Assembly (NCBI RefSeq): GCF_052056485.1
Contig: NZ_CP183948.1
Location: 4,650,001 to 4,714,000, forward strand
Reading direction: 5' to 3'
DNA: 64,000 nt
Origin: Paenibacillus_AQ nitricinens
GTDB taxonomy: Bacteria; Bacillota; Bacilli; Paenibacillales; Paenibacillaceae
Made by a program: the position numbers and the translations under genes. The notes beneath the pieces were generated by a model, which saw only the letters and a list, made by a program, of their open reading frames with translations, was not told the DNA's origin and did no database searches. Positions 1 through 7,264 of this stretch are shown here, in pieces. The stretch's first letter is position 1; each line of letters starts with the position of its first letter.

Positions 1-15
1 TCGTCAATAGCTGTC

Positions 16-492
16 TTACTTAAACAGTTTGTTAAGATTCGCCATTTCAATCGCAGCAGTCGCAGCATCCCAGCCTTTATTTCCTGCTTTGGTTCCTGAA
101 CGCTCAATGGCCTGTTCAATATTTTCAGTAGTAACTACGCCAAAAATTGTCGGTACGCCGGTTTTAAGATTAATAGCAGCTACCCCTTTAGCGACTTCAT
201 TACATACATAATCATAATGCGTTGTAGAGCCACGAATAACGGTTCCTAAAGTGATTACAGCGTCATATTTACCGCTTTCCGCCATTTTTTGAGCGATCAA
301 CGGAATTTCAAACACACCTGGAACCCAAGCTACATCCACCTCATCATCACCAACACCGTGGCGTTTAAAGGCATCTAGTGCACCGGATAATAGCTTACTG
401 GTAATAAATTCATTAAAACGTCCTACTACAACTCCGTATTTTAAGCCTTCGGAAACTAAATGTCCTTCTAAATATTTCGGCATATCATTCAT
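16..492 (-). CDS. ribH: 6,7-dimethyl-8-ribityllumazine synthase
   Basis: This cytosolic enzyme condenses 5-amino-6-ribitylaminouracil with 3,4-dihydroxy-2-butanone 4-phosphate, the penultimate step of riboflavin synthesis. The 158-residue length is normal for the family. The N-terminal VVGRFNEFITSKLLSGA segment and the central LGTVIRGSTTHYDYVCNE segment are hallmark lumazine synthase motifs, the latter including the catalytic histidine region. It is the last visible gene of the ribD-ribE-ribBA-ribH operon and starts 27 bases after ribBA. The site AAGGG lies only 3 bases before the chosen ATG. An internal ATG three codons later would have looser spacing, so the start is uncertain by three residues. 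Control should come from the FMN riboswitch upstream of ribD. Confidence 0.97.
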   Translation of the reverse strand: MNDMPKYLEGHLVSEGLKYGVVVGRFNEFITSKLLSGALDAFKRHGVGDDEVDVAWVPGVFEIPLIAQKMAESGKYDAVITLGTVIRGSTTHYDYVCNEVAKGVAAINLKTGVPTIFGVVTTENIEQAIERSGTKAGNKGWDAATAAIEMANLNKLFK

Positions 493-519
493 CTACCCTT
501 CGTTTTTTATTGTGTGTGA

Positions 520-1773
520 TTATACTTTGGAATCCTCATTTTGTTCAATGTCGTCAAAAGACAGCAAATGTCCAAGCTTCGCCTGTTTTGTATGGAGATA
601 ATTGGTGTTATCTTTATTTTCCGGCATTTGTATTGGCACACGCTCAACAACTTCCAGTCCATAGCCCTCCAGCCCTTTGATCTTACGCGGGTTGTTGGTT
701 AAGAGACGAATTTGGCTTATCCCTAAATCCTTCAGAATCTGTGCACCGATCCCGTAATCACGTAAATCTGCTGGAAAACCAAGCTTTAGATTGGCATCTA
801 CAGTATCGAGTCCTTCTTCTTGAAGCTTATAAGCTTTAAGCTTATTAATAAGACCGATACCTCTGCCTTCTTGGCGCATATAGAGCAATACGCCTCTACC
901 AGCAGCTTCGATCTGTCGAAGCGCTGCTTCAAACTGGGGACCACAATCGCAGCGATGGGAGTGGAATACGTCACCCGTCAAGCATTCGGAATGTACTCGT
1001 ACTAATACGGGCTCATCACCAGAAATATCGCCCTTCACCAAAGCTACATGTTCTTTATCATCCACTTCATTCGTATACGCAATGGTCTGAAACTCACCGA
1101 AATCGGTAGGCAGACGCACGGATACCTCACGATTCACGAGCTGTTCCTTTTCATTACGATAGTGAATGAGATCCTTGATACTGATCAACTTCAGATCATG
1201 CTTCTTCGCAATTTCAACCAGATCAGGCAACCGGGCCATCGTGCCATCTTCCTTGATGATTTCACAAATCACACTGGCCGGATATGCACCACACATACGG
1301 GCTAAATCAACAGCAGCCTCTGTATGTCCGGAACGGCGCAGAACGCCGCCTTTTTTCGCAATCAGCGGGAACATATGGCCAGGTCTACGGAAATCAGACG
1401 GCTTCGCTTTAGGGTCAATCATGGCCTTTACAGTCAAGGATCTTTCCCCCGCTGATATACCAGTAGTTGTATCTATATGGTCAACGGATACAGTAAAGGC
1501 TGTGCCGTGATTATCTGTATTGTGACTGACCATAGCCTGTAGTTCAAGCTCTTCCGCACGTTCAGCGGTAATTGGCATACAGACCAAACCACGTCCCTCA
1601 GTGATCATAAAATTGATGACTTCTGGTGTCGCCCGTTCAGCAAGAGCTATAAAATCCCCTTCATTCTCACGATCTTCATCATCCACGACGATGATGACTT
1701 TGCCGCGCATTAAATCATATATCGCTTCTTCAATCGGATCCAAGACACTATCCTTCTTCGATTGTTCGCTCAT
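520..1773 (-). CDS. ribBA: bifunctional DHBP synthase / GTP cyclohydrolase II
   Basis: This fused enzyme supplies both precursors of riboflavin. The N-terminal domain (about residues 10-205) makes 3,4-dihydroxy-2-butanone 4-phosphate from ribulose 5-phosphate and carries the acidic motif DDEDRENEGD at residues 31-40. The C-terminal domain (about 210-400) is GTP cyclohydrolase II and carries the zinc-cysteine motif CLTGDVFHSHRCDC followed by RQEGRGIGL. The 417-residue length fits the bifunctional Firmicute form. AGGAGG lies 8 bases before the ATG. The gene sits between ribE and ribH, all minus strand, with an intergenic hairpin just upstream. Function is certain from both domains; nothing in the active-site motifs looks damaged. 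Confidence 0.98.
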   Translation of the reverse strand: MSEQSKKDSVLDPIEEAIYDLMRGKVIIVVDDEDRENEGDFIALAERATPEVINFMITEGRGLVCMPITAERAEELELQAMVSHNTDNHGTAFTVSVDHIDTTTGISAGERSLTVKAMIDPKAKPSDFRRPGHMFPLIAKKGGVLRRSGHTEAAVDLARMCGAYPASVICEIIKEDGTMARLPDLVEIAKKHDLKLISIKDLIHYRNEKEQLVNREVSVRLPTDFGEFQTIAYTNEVDDKEHVALVKGDISGDEPVLVRVHSECLTGDVFHSHRCDCGPQFEAALRQIEAAGRGVLLYMRQEGRGIGLINKLKAYKLQEEGLDTVDANLKLGFPADLRDYGIGAQILKDLGISQIRLLTNNPRKIKGLEGYGLEVVERVPIQMPENKDNTNYLHTKQAKLGHLLSFDDIEQNEDSKV

Positions 1774-1791
1774 GATCCTATCCTCCTAATA

Positions 1792-1824
1792 GCTTTACGA
1801 AGGGTTATTTCCATCTTCGTAAGC
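1792..1824 (-). repeat. inverted repeat between ribE and ribBA
   Basis: An inverted repeat pairs TTACGAAG with CTTCGTAA around a loop of about 13 bases. No T-run follows it on the minus strand, so it is unlikely to be a simple terminator. It may set mRNA processing or stability inside the rib operon; that role is inference. Confidence 0.5.
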
Positions 1825-1835
1825 TTACTCATTAT

Positions 1836-2504
1836 TTATACAAATCCGTTTGCCGCCAAGAAATCACGACTAATCCCGGAGCTGCTATCATTTTCTTCAT
1901 CCTGTGCAGCAGAGCCATAATGCAGAAGATGATCTACATATTTGCCCAGGACATCACACTCAATATTTACACTATCCCCTGCCCGCTTATAAGTTAGCAC
2001 AGTTTCCCCTAGCGTATGCGGAATAATGGATACAGTAAACGATGAAGCCGTCGTCTTTACTACTGTTAAGCTAATGCCATCAATCGTGATCGACCCTTTA
2101 GGGATGATATATTTAAACAGCGATTTGCGATCCGGCGCAATCTCATAGACTACTGCATTCTGATCACGCTTTACGCTTTTGATGACAGCAGTGCCATCTA
2201 CATGTCCCTGAACAATATGACCTCCAAACCGACCACCGGCAGCCATTGCTCGCTCCAGATTCATCCTACTGCCAGGACGTAGCTCCTTCAGATTACTGTT
2301 TCGATAGGTCTGAGGCATGACATCCACAGTAAAATAGTTCTCGCCTAAAGTTGTCGCTGTAAGACAGACGCCATTAACCGATACGCTATCACCAATCTTC
2401 AAATCATCCATGATGACGGAAGCGGCAATGTTCAGCACCATCATTTCTCCACCGGCGGAGACACTTCTCAGAGTGCCAACTTCTTCGACTAATCCAGTGA
2501 ACAT
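1836..2504 (-). CDS. ribE: riboflavin synthase alpha chain
   Basis: This enzyme dismutates two 6,7-dimethyl-8-ribityllumazine molecules into riboflavin and the pyrimidine recycled by RibH. The 222-residue protein opens with MFTGLVEEVG, the invariant start of the family, and has two internally similar lumazine-binding domains (about 1-97 and 98-195). The pattern SVNGVCLT in the first recurs as TIDGISLTV in the second. The open frame runs 32 codons further upstream, but the ATG at 2504 has AGGAGG just before it and matches the family start. It follows ribD by about 100 bases and precedes ribBA. Expression should follow the ribD riboswitch. Confidence 0.97.
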   Translation of the reverse strand: MFTGLVEEVGTLRSVSAGGEMMVLNIAASVIMDDLKIGDSVSVNGVCLTATTLGENYFTVDVMPQTYRNSNLKELRPGSRMNLERAMAAGGRFGGHIVQGHVDGTAVIKSVKRDQNAVVYEIAPDRKSLFKYIIPKGSITIDGISLTVVKTTASSFTVSIIPHTLGETVLTYKRAGDSVNIECDVLGKYVDHLLHYGSAAQDEENDSSSGISRDFLAANGFV

Positions 2505-2605
2505 GCTTTCCCTCCTAGGAGTTTTATGTGAGTAACACTTCTCCGCTATCTCTCCGAACAAAAATTGCTCTGGAAGCACACGATTAAGTTTTGTAACCAT
2601 TCACT

Positions 2606-3706
2606 TTAGCGTACCGGAGTACCGCTGATACATACATTATCTCCGAGCACTTTTACTTCCAATCCCTCCAGAGAAATCGCATCCTTCATTAACTCTACAC
2701 CTGGAAATACAAACGTCCCTTTCGCTTCAGCACCACCGCCAACAATCTTTGGAGCGAAAAAGAGAATCACTCGATCAACTAGCCCACTCTCCAGCATCGC
2801 TCCATTTAACGTACCTCCGCCTTCAAGTAAAATCGATCCGATTTCCATTTCACCGAGCGTTACCATAGCAGCCTTCAAATCCACGCGTGGTCCTGCTCCG
2901 CTAACAATGATTTGCACACCTGCTTGAAGAAGCGCTGCTTTCTTTTCAGCATCTGCAGCTTCAGTTGTCACGATGATAGTAGGCGCTAGACCGTCACTTA
3001 CAACTGCTGAATCCAATGGAATACGTAGTCCAGAATCAATTACAATCCGTATCGGGCTAATGCCCGGCACTTCCGTTCTTGTGGTTAGTGAAGGATTATC
3101 TGCAATGACTGTGTTCACACCGACCATAATTCCCTGATGCCGATGCCGCAGTGTATGTACGATCTCCCGCGCTTCTCCATTCGAAATCCATTTACTGTCA
3201 CCAGATTTGGTAGCTAGGTTACCATCCAGCGTACTGGCACTCTTGAGTGTAACAAACGGCTGTTTTGTCAAAATATATTTGATAAACCGCTCATTCAGCC
3301 GCAACGCACGATCACGCAGCAACCCTACCTCTACTTCAATACCAGCTTCACGCAGCATTTGAACCCCACGACCCGCCACCTGAGGGTTAGGGTCTTCACA
3401 AGCGACTACCACTCTGGCTACTCCCTCGTCGATCAGCCTTTGGCTGCAGGGCGGGGTCTTACCATAGTGGCTACACGGTTCGAGTGTTACATAGGCAGTG
3501 CTGCCTTGAGCTTGACCAGCCGCCATGTTCAAGGCATGCACCTCAGCATGACCCGTTCCGCGCTGCAAATGAGTTCCAAGCCCAATCATCGCTCCATTTT
3601 TTACAACCACGCAGCCAACAACTGGGTTAATTCCGGTCTGTCCTTGGGCCCGTTCTGCCATATCCAGCGCTAGCGACATATAAAACTCGTCATTCATATT
3701 GTCCAT
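2606..3706 (-). CDS. ribD: bifunctional riboflavin deaminase/reductase
   Basis: RibD deaminates the GTP cyclohydrolase II product and then reduces its ribosyl side chain. The N-terminal cytidine-deaminase-like domain (about 1-145) has the zinc site H53-A-E55 with PC at 77-78 and C87. The C-terminal domain (about 150-366) is the NADPH reductase, with LKSASTLDG and the LLEGGGTLNGA motif. The ATG at 3706 was chosen over an in-frame start six codons earlier because AGGAGG sits 6 bases upstream of it. It is the first gene of the rib operon and follows an FMN riboswitch and terminator. All expected zinc ligands are present. Confidence 0.97.
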   Translation of the reverse strand: MDNMNDEFYMSLALDMAERAQGQTGINPVVGCVVVKNGAMIGLGTHLQRGTGHAEVHALNMAAGQAQGSTAYVTLEPCSHYGKTPPCSQRLIDEGVARVVVACEDPNPQVAGRGVQMLREAGIEVEVGLLRDRALRLNERFIKYILTKQPFVTLKSASTLDGNLATKSGDSKWISNGEAREIVHTLRHRHQGIMVGVNTVIADNPSLTTRTEVPGISPIRIVIDSGLRIPLDSAVVSDGLAPTIIVTTEAADAEKKAALLQAGVQIIVSGAGPRVDLKAAMVTLGEMEIGSILLEGGGTLNGAMLESGLVDRVILFFAPKIVGGGAEAKGTFVFPGVELMKDAISLEGLEVKVLGDNVCISGTPVR

Positions 3707-3741
3707 CTCGTTCCTCCTATCCACTTACTGTCTATCTGATG

Positions 3742-3793
3742 CATAAAAACAGAAAAACCCATCTCATTCTCCAGGAGGAGTAAAGATGGGTTA
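3742..3793 (-). terminator. riboswitch-linked transcription terminator before ribD
   Basis: On the minus strand AACCCATCT pairs with AGATGGGTT and is followed by TTTCTGTTTTT. It lies between the FMN aptamer and ribD, the expected place for an FMN-controlled premature terminator. Confidence 0.85.
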
Positions 3794-3924
3794 TGCGAGA
3801 GTTTAGCGGCAGTCCAAATAAAAGTGTGCGTAAATAACCGTCAAACGACGGTAATTGTGAAATATCGCACATAATAAATGAAAACACTGCAGTCCACCTG
3901 TCTAAAACAGACAAGCGGTTAACC

Positions 3925-4097
3925 TCTCCTTCTTCCATCCAGACTATACTGTCGGTCCCGGAATTTCACCGGGTCCACCGTTCGCGTCAACAACGCGAGC
4001 CGGGTAGCGGACTAAGTGTGGTAGATAAACTTAAGAAATAAGCACTCTACAACAACATCACCGCCGGTAGGGAATTACACCCTGCCCTGAAGGATTG
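3925..4097 (-). promoter_or_regulatory. FMN riboswitch (RFN element) controlling ribD operon
   Basis: Read on the minus strand the element shows the conserved RFN blocks in order: CAGGGCAGGGTG, AATTCCCTACCGGCGGT, AGTCCGC, GGTGAAATTCCGGGACCGACAGT-like sequence (split over two short runs here), and AGTCTGGATGG before GAAGGA. The closing P1 stem pairs TCCTTC with GAAGGA. A terminator follows about 130 bases downstream. FMN binding is expected to terminate transcription of ribD-ribE-ribBA-ribH. A long variable arm of about 60 bases lies between the second and third blocks. Confidence 0.95.
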
Positions 4098-4137
4098 ATC
4101 CTTTATTTAATTGAGGTTCAAGTTTTCCTTACTAACA

Positions 4138-4166
4138 AAATTATCACTTACACCTTCGAAATGCAA
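4138..4166 (-). promoter_or_regulatory. candidate housekeeping promoter of rib operon
   Basis: TTGCAT at 4161-4166 and TAATTT or ATAATT around 4138-4144 lie 16-17 bases apart, just upstream of the FMN aptamer on the minus strand. The match is moderate and was made by eye. The rest of 4167-4370 shows no gene. Confidence 0.4.
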
Positions 4167-4370
4167 GTGCGTTTTATATATTTACTTAAAATTTGTAACT
4201 TGATTCTGAGAGGTATGGTGATTACAAGAAGAAACGATATGGTTTTATATTAACAAACTTTTATAAGAATTCGTCTCTCTCTTACACATCCATCCCTTTT
4301 ATTGGGCTATAGAAAGCCAACGGATGTACAGTTATAATCCATTCCATAATTTCATAAAAAGAAGAAAACA

Positions 4371-4408
4371 AAGAAGCGCCAGGACTTTATCTCCAGGCGC
4401 TTCTTTTC
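4371..4408 (-). terminator. terminator downstream of mscL
   Basis: GAAGCGCC pairs with GGCGCTTC and a T-rich run follows on the minus strand, 9 bases after the mscL stop. Confidence 0.88.
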
Positions 4409-4416
4409 CTTTTCAA

Positions 4417-4821
4417 TTACAAACCACGTTCTTGTTGTTTCAATAGATCACGAATTTCCGTTAGCAACACGATATCTTCTGCGGGTGCTGGCGTCTCCAC
4501 CACTTCAACTTTAACGGCTTCTTTGCGCTGGAATTTATTAGCCAGTTTAATCACCATAAAGATTGAGAAGGAAATAATAAAGAAATCAACGACCGCCTGC
4601 AAAAATTGCCCATAAGGAATAATCAGTTCATTATGCATAACCATAACACTTAGAGCCCGATCCTTCAGATCTATACCACCTGTTATCAAGCCAACAATTG
4701 GCGTAATGATGTCAGATACTAATGAAGTCACAATCTTACCAAAAGCTGCTCCGATAACGACAGCAATGGCTAAATCTAGTACATTTCCTTTCAGGGCAAA
4801 AGCTTTAAACTCTTTCCACAT
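4417..4821 (-). CDS. mscL: large-conductance mechanosensitive channel
   Basis: MscL is a homopentameric inner-membrane channel that opens under tension to release solutes during hypo-osmotic shock. The 134-residue protein begins MWKEFKAFALKGNVLDLA, the conserved amphipathic N-terminal helix, followed by TM1 (about 15-45) and TM2 (about 68-95) and a charged C-terminal helix ending in LLKQQERGL. The open frame extends six codons upstream from a TTG, but the ATG at 4821 has GGAGG 9 bases before it and matches the family start. It stands alone with its own terminator. An extended -10 promoter and TTAAG direct repeats lie upstream, suggesting an OmpR-type regulator. Confidence 0.97.
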   Translation of the reverse strand: MWKEFKAFALKGNVLDLAIAVVIGAAFGKIVTSLVSDIITPIVGLITGGIDLKDRALSVMVMHNELIIPYGQFLQAVVDFFIISFSIFMVIKLANKFQRKEAVKVEVVETPAPAEDIVLLTEIRDLLKQQERGL

Positions 4822-4857
4822 CTTCCAATTCTCCTCCAACCTATTGAATTTGAAATT

Positions 4858-4866
4858 ATTATAGCA
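4858..4866 (-). promoter_or_regulatory. extended -10 promoter of mscL
   Basis: The minus strand reads TGCTATAAT, a perfect -10 hexamer with the extended TGn motif, about 40 bases before the mscL start. No good -35 hexamer is visible at the right distance; the TTAAG repeats occupy that place. Confidence 0.55.
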
Positions 4867-4883
4867 TAGCCGCTTCCCAAATC

Positions 4884-4943
4884 TTAAGACTTGTTAAGAA
4901 ACTATTAAGTTTACCTTTACTTTTGCCTGCCACCGTTGTTAAG
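4884..4943. promoter_or_regulatory. TTAAG direct repeats, candidate OmpR-family operator
   Basis: TTAAG occurs at 4884, 4894 and 4905, spaced 10 and 11 bases, with a fourth copy at 4939. TTGTTAAGAAA is itself repeated at 4891 and 4936. Helical-turn spacing of short direct repeats is typical of OmpR/PhoP-type binding sites. The repeats end where the mscL -35 would be and lie upstream of the response regulator gene at 5345. The link to that regulator is inference. Confidence 0.4.
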
Positions 4944-4994
4944 AAATCTCATGTTAAATAAGGATTACGAACTACAAAAAGGAAGATTCCTAAC

Positions 4995-5312
4995 ATGGAA
5001 ACTTTTTCAACTTTCAAAAAAAAGCATTCCAAGCCCCAGCTCGTTCTTTCTGCACAGATTAAAACATGGATTGAGGCTCTTCGATGGGAGCAAGCTAAAG
5101 GAAATAACAACCTAGAATGGTCCTGCGAGTAATTTGGGCAATTGGGCCTGTACCGACAGCTTTCCCAAGCTATCAGTACTTTTTGGCATCCGCATCTCTG
5201 TTATGCAGGCGACTATATTCTAGCTTTAAGTTTCTCTTGGATCGTTGTTAGTCTTTCAGCACGTGATCTGCCATTTGCCTGGATGTTTTACGGAAATGTA
5301 TACTTCTTGTAG
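4995..5312 (+). pseudogene. possible small gene broken by an in-frame TAA
   Basis: An ATG at 4995, preceded by AAGGAAG, opens a frame of 45 codons that ends in TAA at 5130-5132. The same frame then stays open for 59 more codons to TAG at 5310, giving 105 codons in all with one interruption. The first part is basic and contains QIKTWIEALRWEQ. The second is hydrophobic, with LALSFSWIVVSL near its centre, which looks like a membrane segment. I do not recognise a family. It could be a recently broken gene, a real 45-residue peptide, or chance; an open run of 59 codons is not rare enough to decide. It lies just upstream of the response regulator gene. Confidence 0.3.
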
Positions 5313-5344
5313 TTAGGATGCTTTACAAGAAAGGACGCTGAGTA

Positions 5345-6055
5345 ATGCACAACGCAACAGTACTTTTGGTTGACGACGAAGCAGAGATTATTAAACTCAT
5401 GCAGATCTATCTGGAGAACGAGGGATACCGTCTGTTCACTGCCCGTGACGGGCTGGAAGCACTTGAAATTATCAACAATGAAACTATAGACCTAATGGTT
5501 CTAGATATCATGATGCCCAACATGGATGGTATCGAGGCTTGTATTAAAATTCGCGAAACACATAAATTTCCAATTATTATGTTATCTGCTAAGGGTCAGG
5601 AACTAGACAAAATCACGGGACTCAGTGTAGGTGCGGATGATTATGTTACGAAGCCTTTTAGTCCGTTGGAGCTTGTCGCCCGCATTAAATCTCAGCTGCG
5701 TAGAACCCGGAATTACATGTTAGATCTAAGTGCCAAACAGGATGAAATCATCATTGATGGCTTGGTTATTAACTCGGTTACGCATGAAGTTAGCGTGGAT
5801 GATCAGCCAGTAAAACTTACTCCGAGAGAATTTGCAATTCTGGAGCTGCTCGCCCGTCACAGGGGACAAGTACTAAGCATGGAGCAAATTTACGCTAAGG
5901 TATGGAAAGAACAATTTCTCGAAAGCAATAATACGCTCATGGTTCACATTCGAAAAATTAGAGAAAAAATTGAAGCTAATCCGAGAAAACCACAATATTT
6001 GAAGACGGTATGGGGCGTTGGCTACAAATTGGAGAAAGGAGGTCCTTCTAGTTGA
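5345..6055 (+). CDS. OmpR/PhoB-family response regulator
   Basis: This is a DNA-binding response regulator of 236 residues. The receiver (about 1-120) has the acidic pair D10-D11, phosphoacceptor D54, S81 and K103. The C-terminal winged helix (about 135-233) contains LTPREFAILELLARHRGQ and ends in VWGVGYKLE, typical of OmpR/PhoB members and closest in feel to VanR/YycF-type regulators. GAAAGGAC precedes the ATG. The kinase gene overlaps its stop codon, so the two form one unit. The signal is unknown. It may bind the TTAAG repeats upstream, which would link it to itself or to mscL; this is inference. Confidence 0.95.
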   Translation: MHNATVLLVDDEAEIIKLMQIYLENEGYRLFTARDGLEALEIINNETIDLMVLDIMMPNMDGIEACIKIRETHKFPIIMLSAKGQELDKITGLSVGADDYVTKPFSPLELVARIKSQLRRTRNYMLDLSAKQDEIIIDGLVINSVTHEVSVDDQPVKLTPREFAILELLARHRGQVLSMEQIYAKVWKEQFLESNNTLMVHIRKIREKIEANPRKPQYLKTVWGVGYKLEKGGPSS

Positions 6056-7155
6056 ACTTTAAACGATTCGATACCCTATCCTGGAAAATCGTTGGCTTCA
6101 GCCTAACGAGTCTAGCACTTACAGCAGCAATCGTATTGGTCGGCTATTATGGTATATCCCTATTGCTATGGCTAAACCCTTCTCGTTCTTTCTGGGGGGT
6201 TAGACTCATCCACTGGGTAATCAATAACATCGGGTCTATTCCTGTAGTGATTCTTATTGGAATTCCTTTATTTATTTTTTTCATCCTTAAACTATCCAGA
6301 AATACAACCAGTAATCTTCAAAACATTACGAGCGGGGTTCAAGCTATTGCAGACGGCAATTTATCTTTCCAGGTACCGGTATCAGGTACGGATGAACTTG
6401 GTAAACTCGCCGAAAATATGAACCTCATGGCTGGCAAGCTAAAATCTGCTATAGAGGAAGAACGAGCAGCTGCGAAAGCCAAAAACGACCTAATTACAGG
6501 TGTATCACATGATCTCCGAACCCCTCTAACTTCTGTACTCGGATTTCTGGAGTATGTAGAAAAGGATCGTTATAAGACCGAGGTCGAGCTTCGTTATTAT
6601 GTGAATATTGCCTATGAGAAATCTCTGACTCTTAAAAAGCTAATCGACGATTTATTCGAATATACACGAGTTAGCAGCAGCGGGCTCCCCCTTAATATTG
6701 AGCCTGTTGATCTCGGAAAGCTGCTTGAACAGCTTGTCGAGGAATTCGCTCCCGTACTTGAGCAAGCGGATATGACCTATCGTATTCATACGGATAAGGG
6801 CCCTTTGATTATCCTTGGTGATGCGGATGAGTTAGTTCGATTATATGAGAATCTATTTACCAATGCGGTTAGATACGGTAAAGAAGGTAAGATTCTAGAT
6901 ATTACAGTTTATAGAACAGACGATAATGTGATTGCTACATGCAAGAATTACGGCAACCCGATCCCTGCCACGGATCTCCCCCACTTATTTAAGCGATTTT
7001 ATCGCGTCGATAAATCACGTTCCCGAGAGACTGGTGGAAGCGGATTAGGACTCGCGATTGCTAAGAGCATCACAGAGCTCCACGGTGGGGCTATTTCTGC
7101 CAAAAGCACACCCAAACAAACTGAATTTGAGACTTCCTTCCCAGCGATCGATTGA
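6052..7155 (+). CDS. sensor histidine kinase, HAMP type
   Basis: This membrane kinase is the likely partner of the preceding regulator. Two membrane segments (about 15-40 and 58-80) flank a very short outside loop, followed by HAMP (about 80-135), the HisKA box GVSHDLRTPLTSVLGF with H153, and a HATPase domain with NLFTNAVRYG and GGSGLGLAIAKSI. The segment that normally reads DxGxGI is TCKNYGNPIP, a departure also seen in VanS-like kinases. The TTG start at 6052 overlaps the regulator stop and has AAAGGAGG 9 bases upstream. The tiny extracellular loop suggests an intramembrane or envelope-stress signal rather than a soluble ligand; that is inference. Confidence 0.93.
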   Translation: MNFKRFDTLSWKIVGFSLTSLALTAAIVLVGYYGISLLLWLNPSRSFWGVRLIHWVINNIGSIPVVILIGIPLFIFFILKLSRNTTSNLQNITSGVQAIADGNLSFQVPVSGTDELGKLAENMNLMAGKLKSAIEEERAAAKAKNDLITGVSHDLRTPLTSVLGFLEYVEKDRYKTEVELRYYVNIAYEKSLTLKKLIDDLFEYTRVSSSGLPLNIEPVDLGKLLEQLVEEFAPVLEQADMTYRIHTDKGPLIILGDADELVRLYENLFTNAVRYGKEGKILDITVYRTDDNVIATCKNYGNPIPATDLPHLFKRFYRVDKSRSRETGGSGLGLAIAKSITELHGGAISAKSTPKQTEFETSFPAID

Positions 7156-7190
7156 TGTTTGTGGGGATGTTTTGAGTTTTGGGCAAACGT

Positions 7191-7230
7191 AAAAAAGCAC
7201 CCGACAATTTTTTGCCGGATGCTTTTTTAT
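7191..7230. terminator. bidirectional terminator between kinase and adhesin
   Basis: AAGCACCCGACAA pairs imperfectly with TTGCCGGATGCTT, with A-run and T-run on the two sides, between convergent genes. Confidence 0.8.
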
Positions 7231-7264
7231 TTCAATCGCTGTTCATACTCTAAACAAAGACTTG

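Noticed and set aside
3732..3938. 68-codon frame on the minus strand ahead of ribD
   Set aside because: It overlaps the terminator of the FMN riboswitch and the end of the aptamer, so its codons are a by-product of RNA structure.
5130..5132. Programmed readthrough or special decoding at the internal TAA
   Set aside because: No stem-loop or context for readthrough is visible and TAA is the least readthrough-prone stop.
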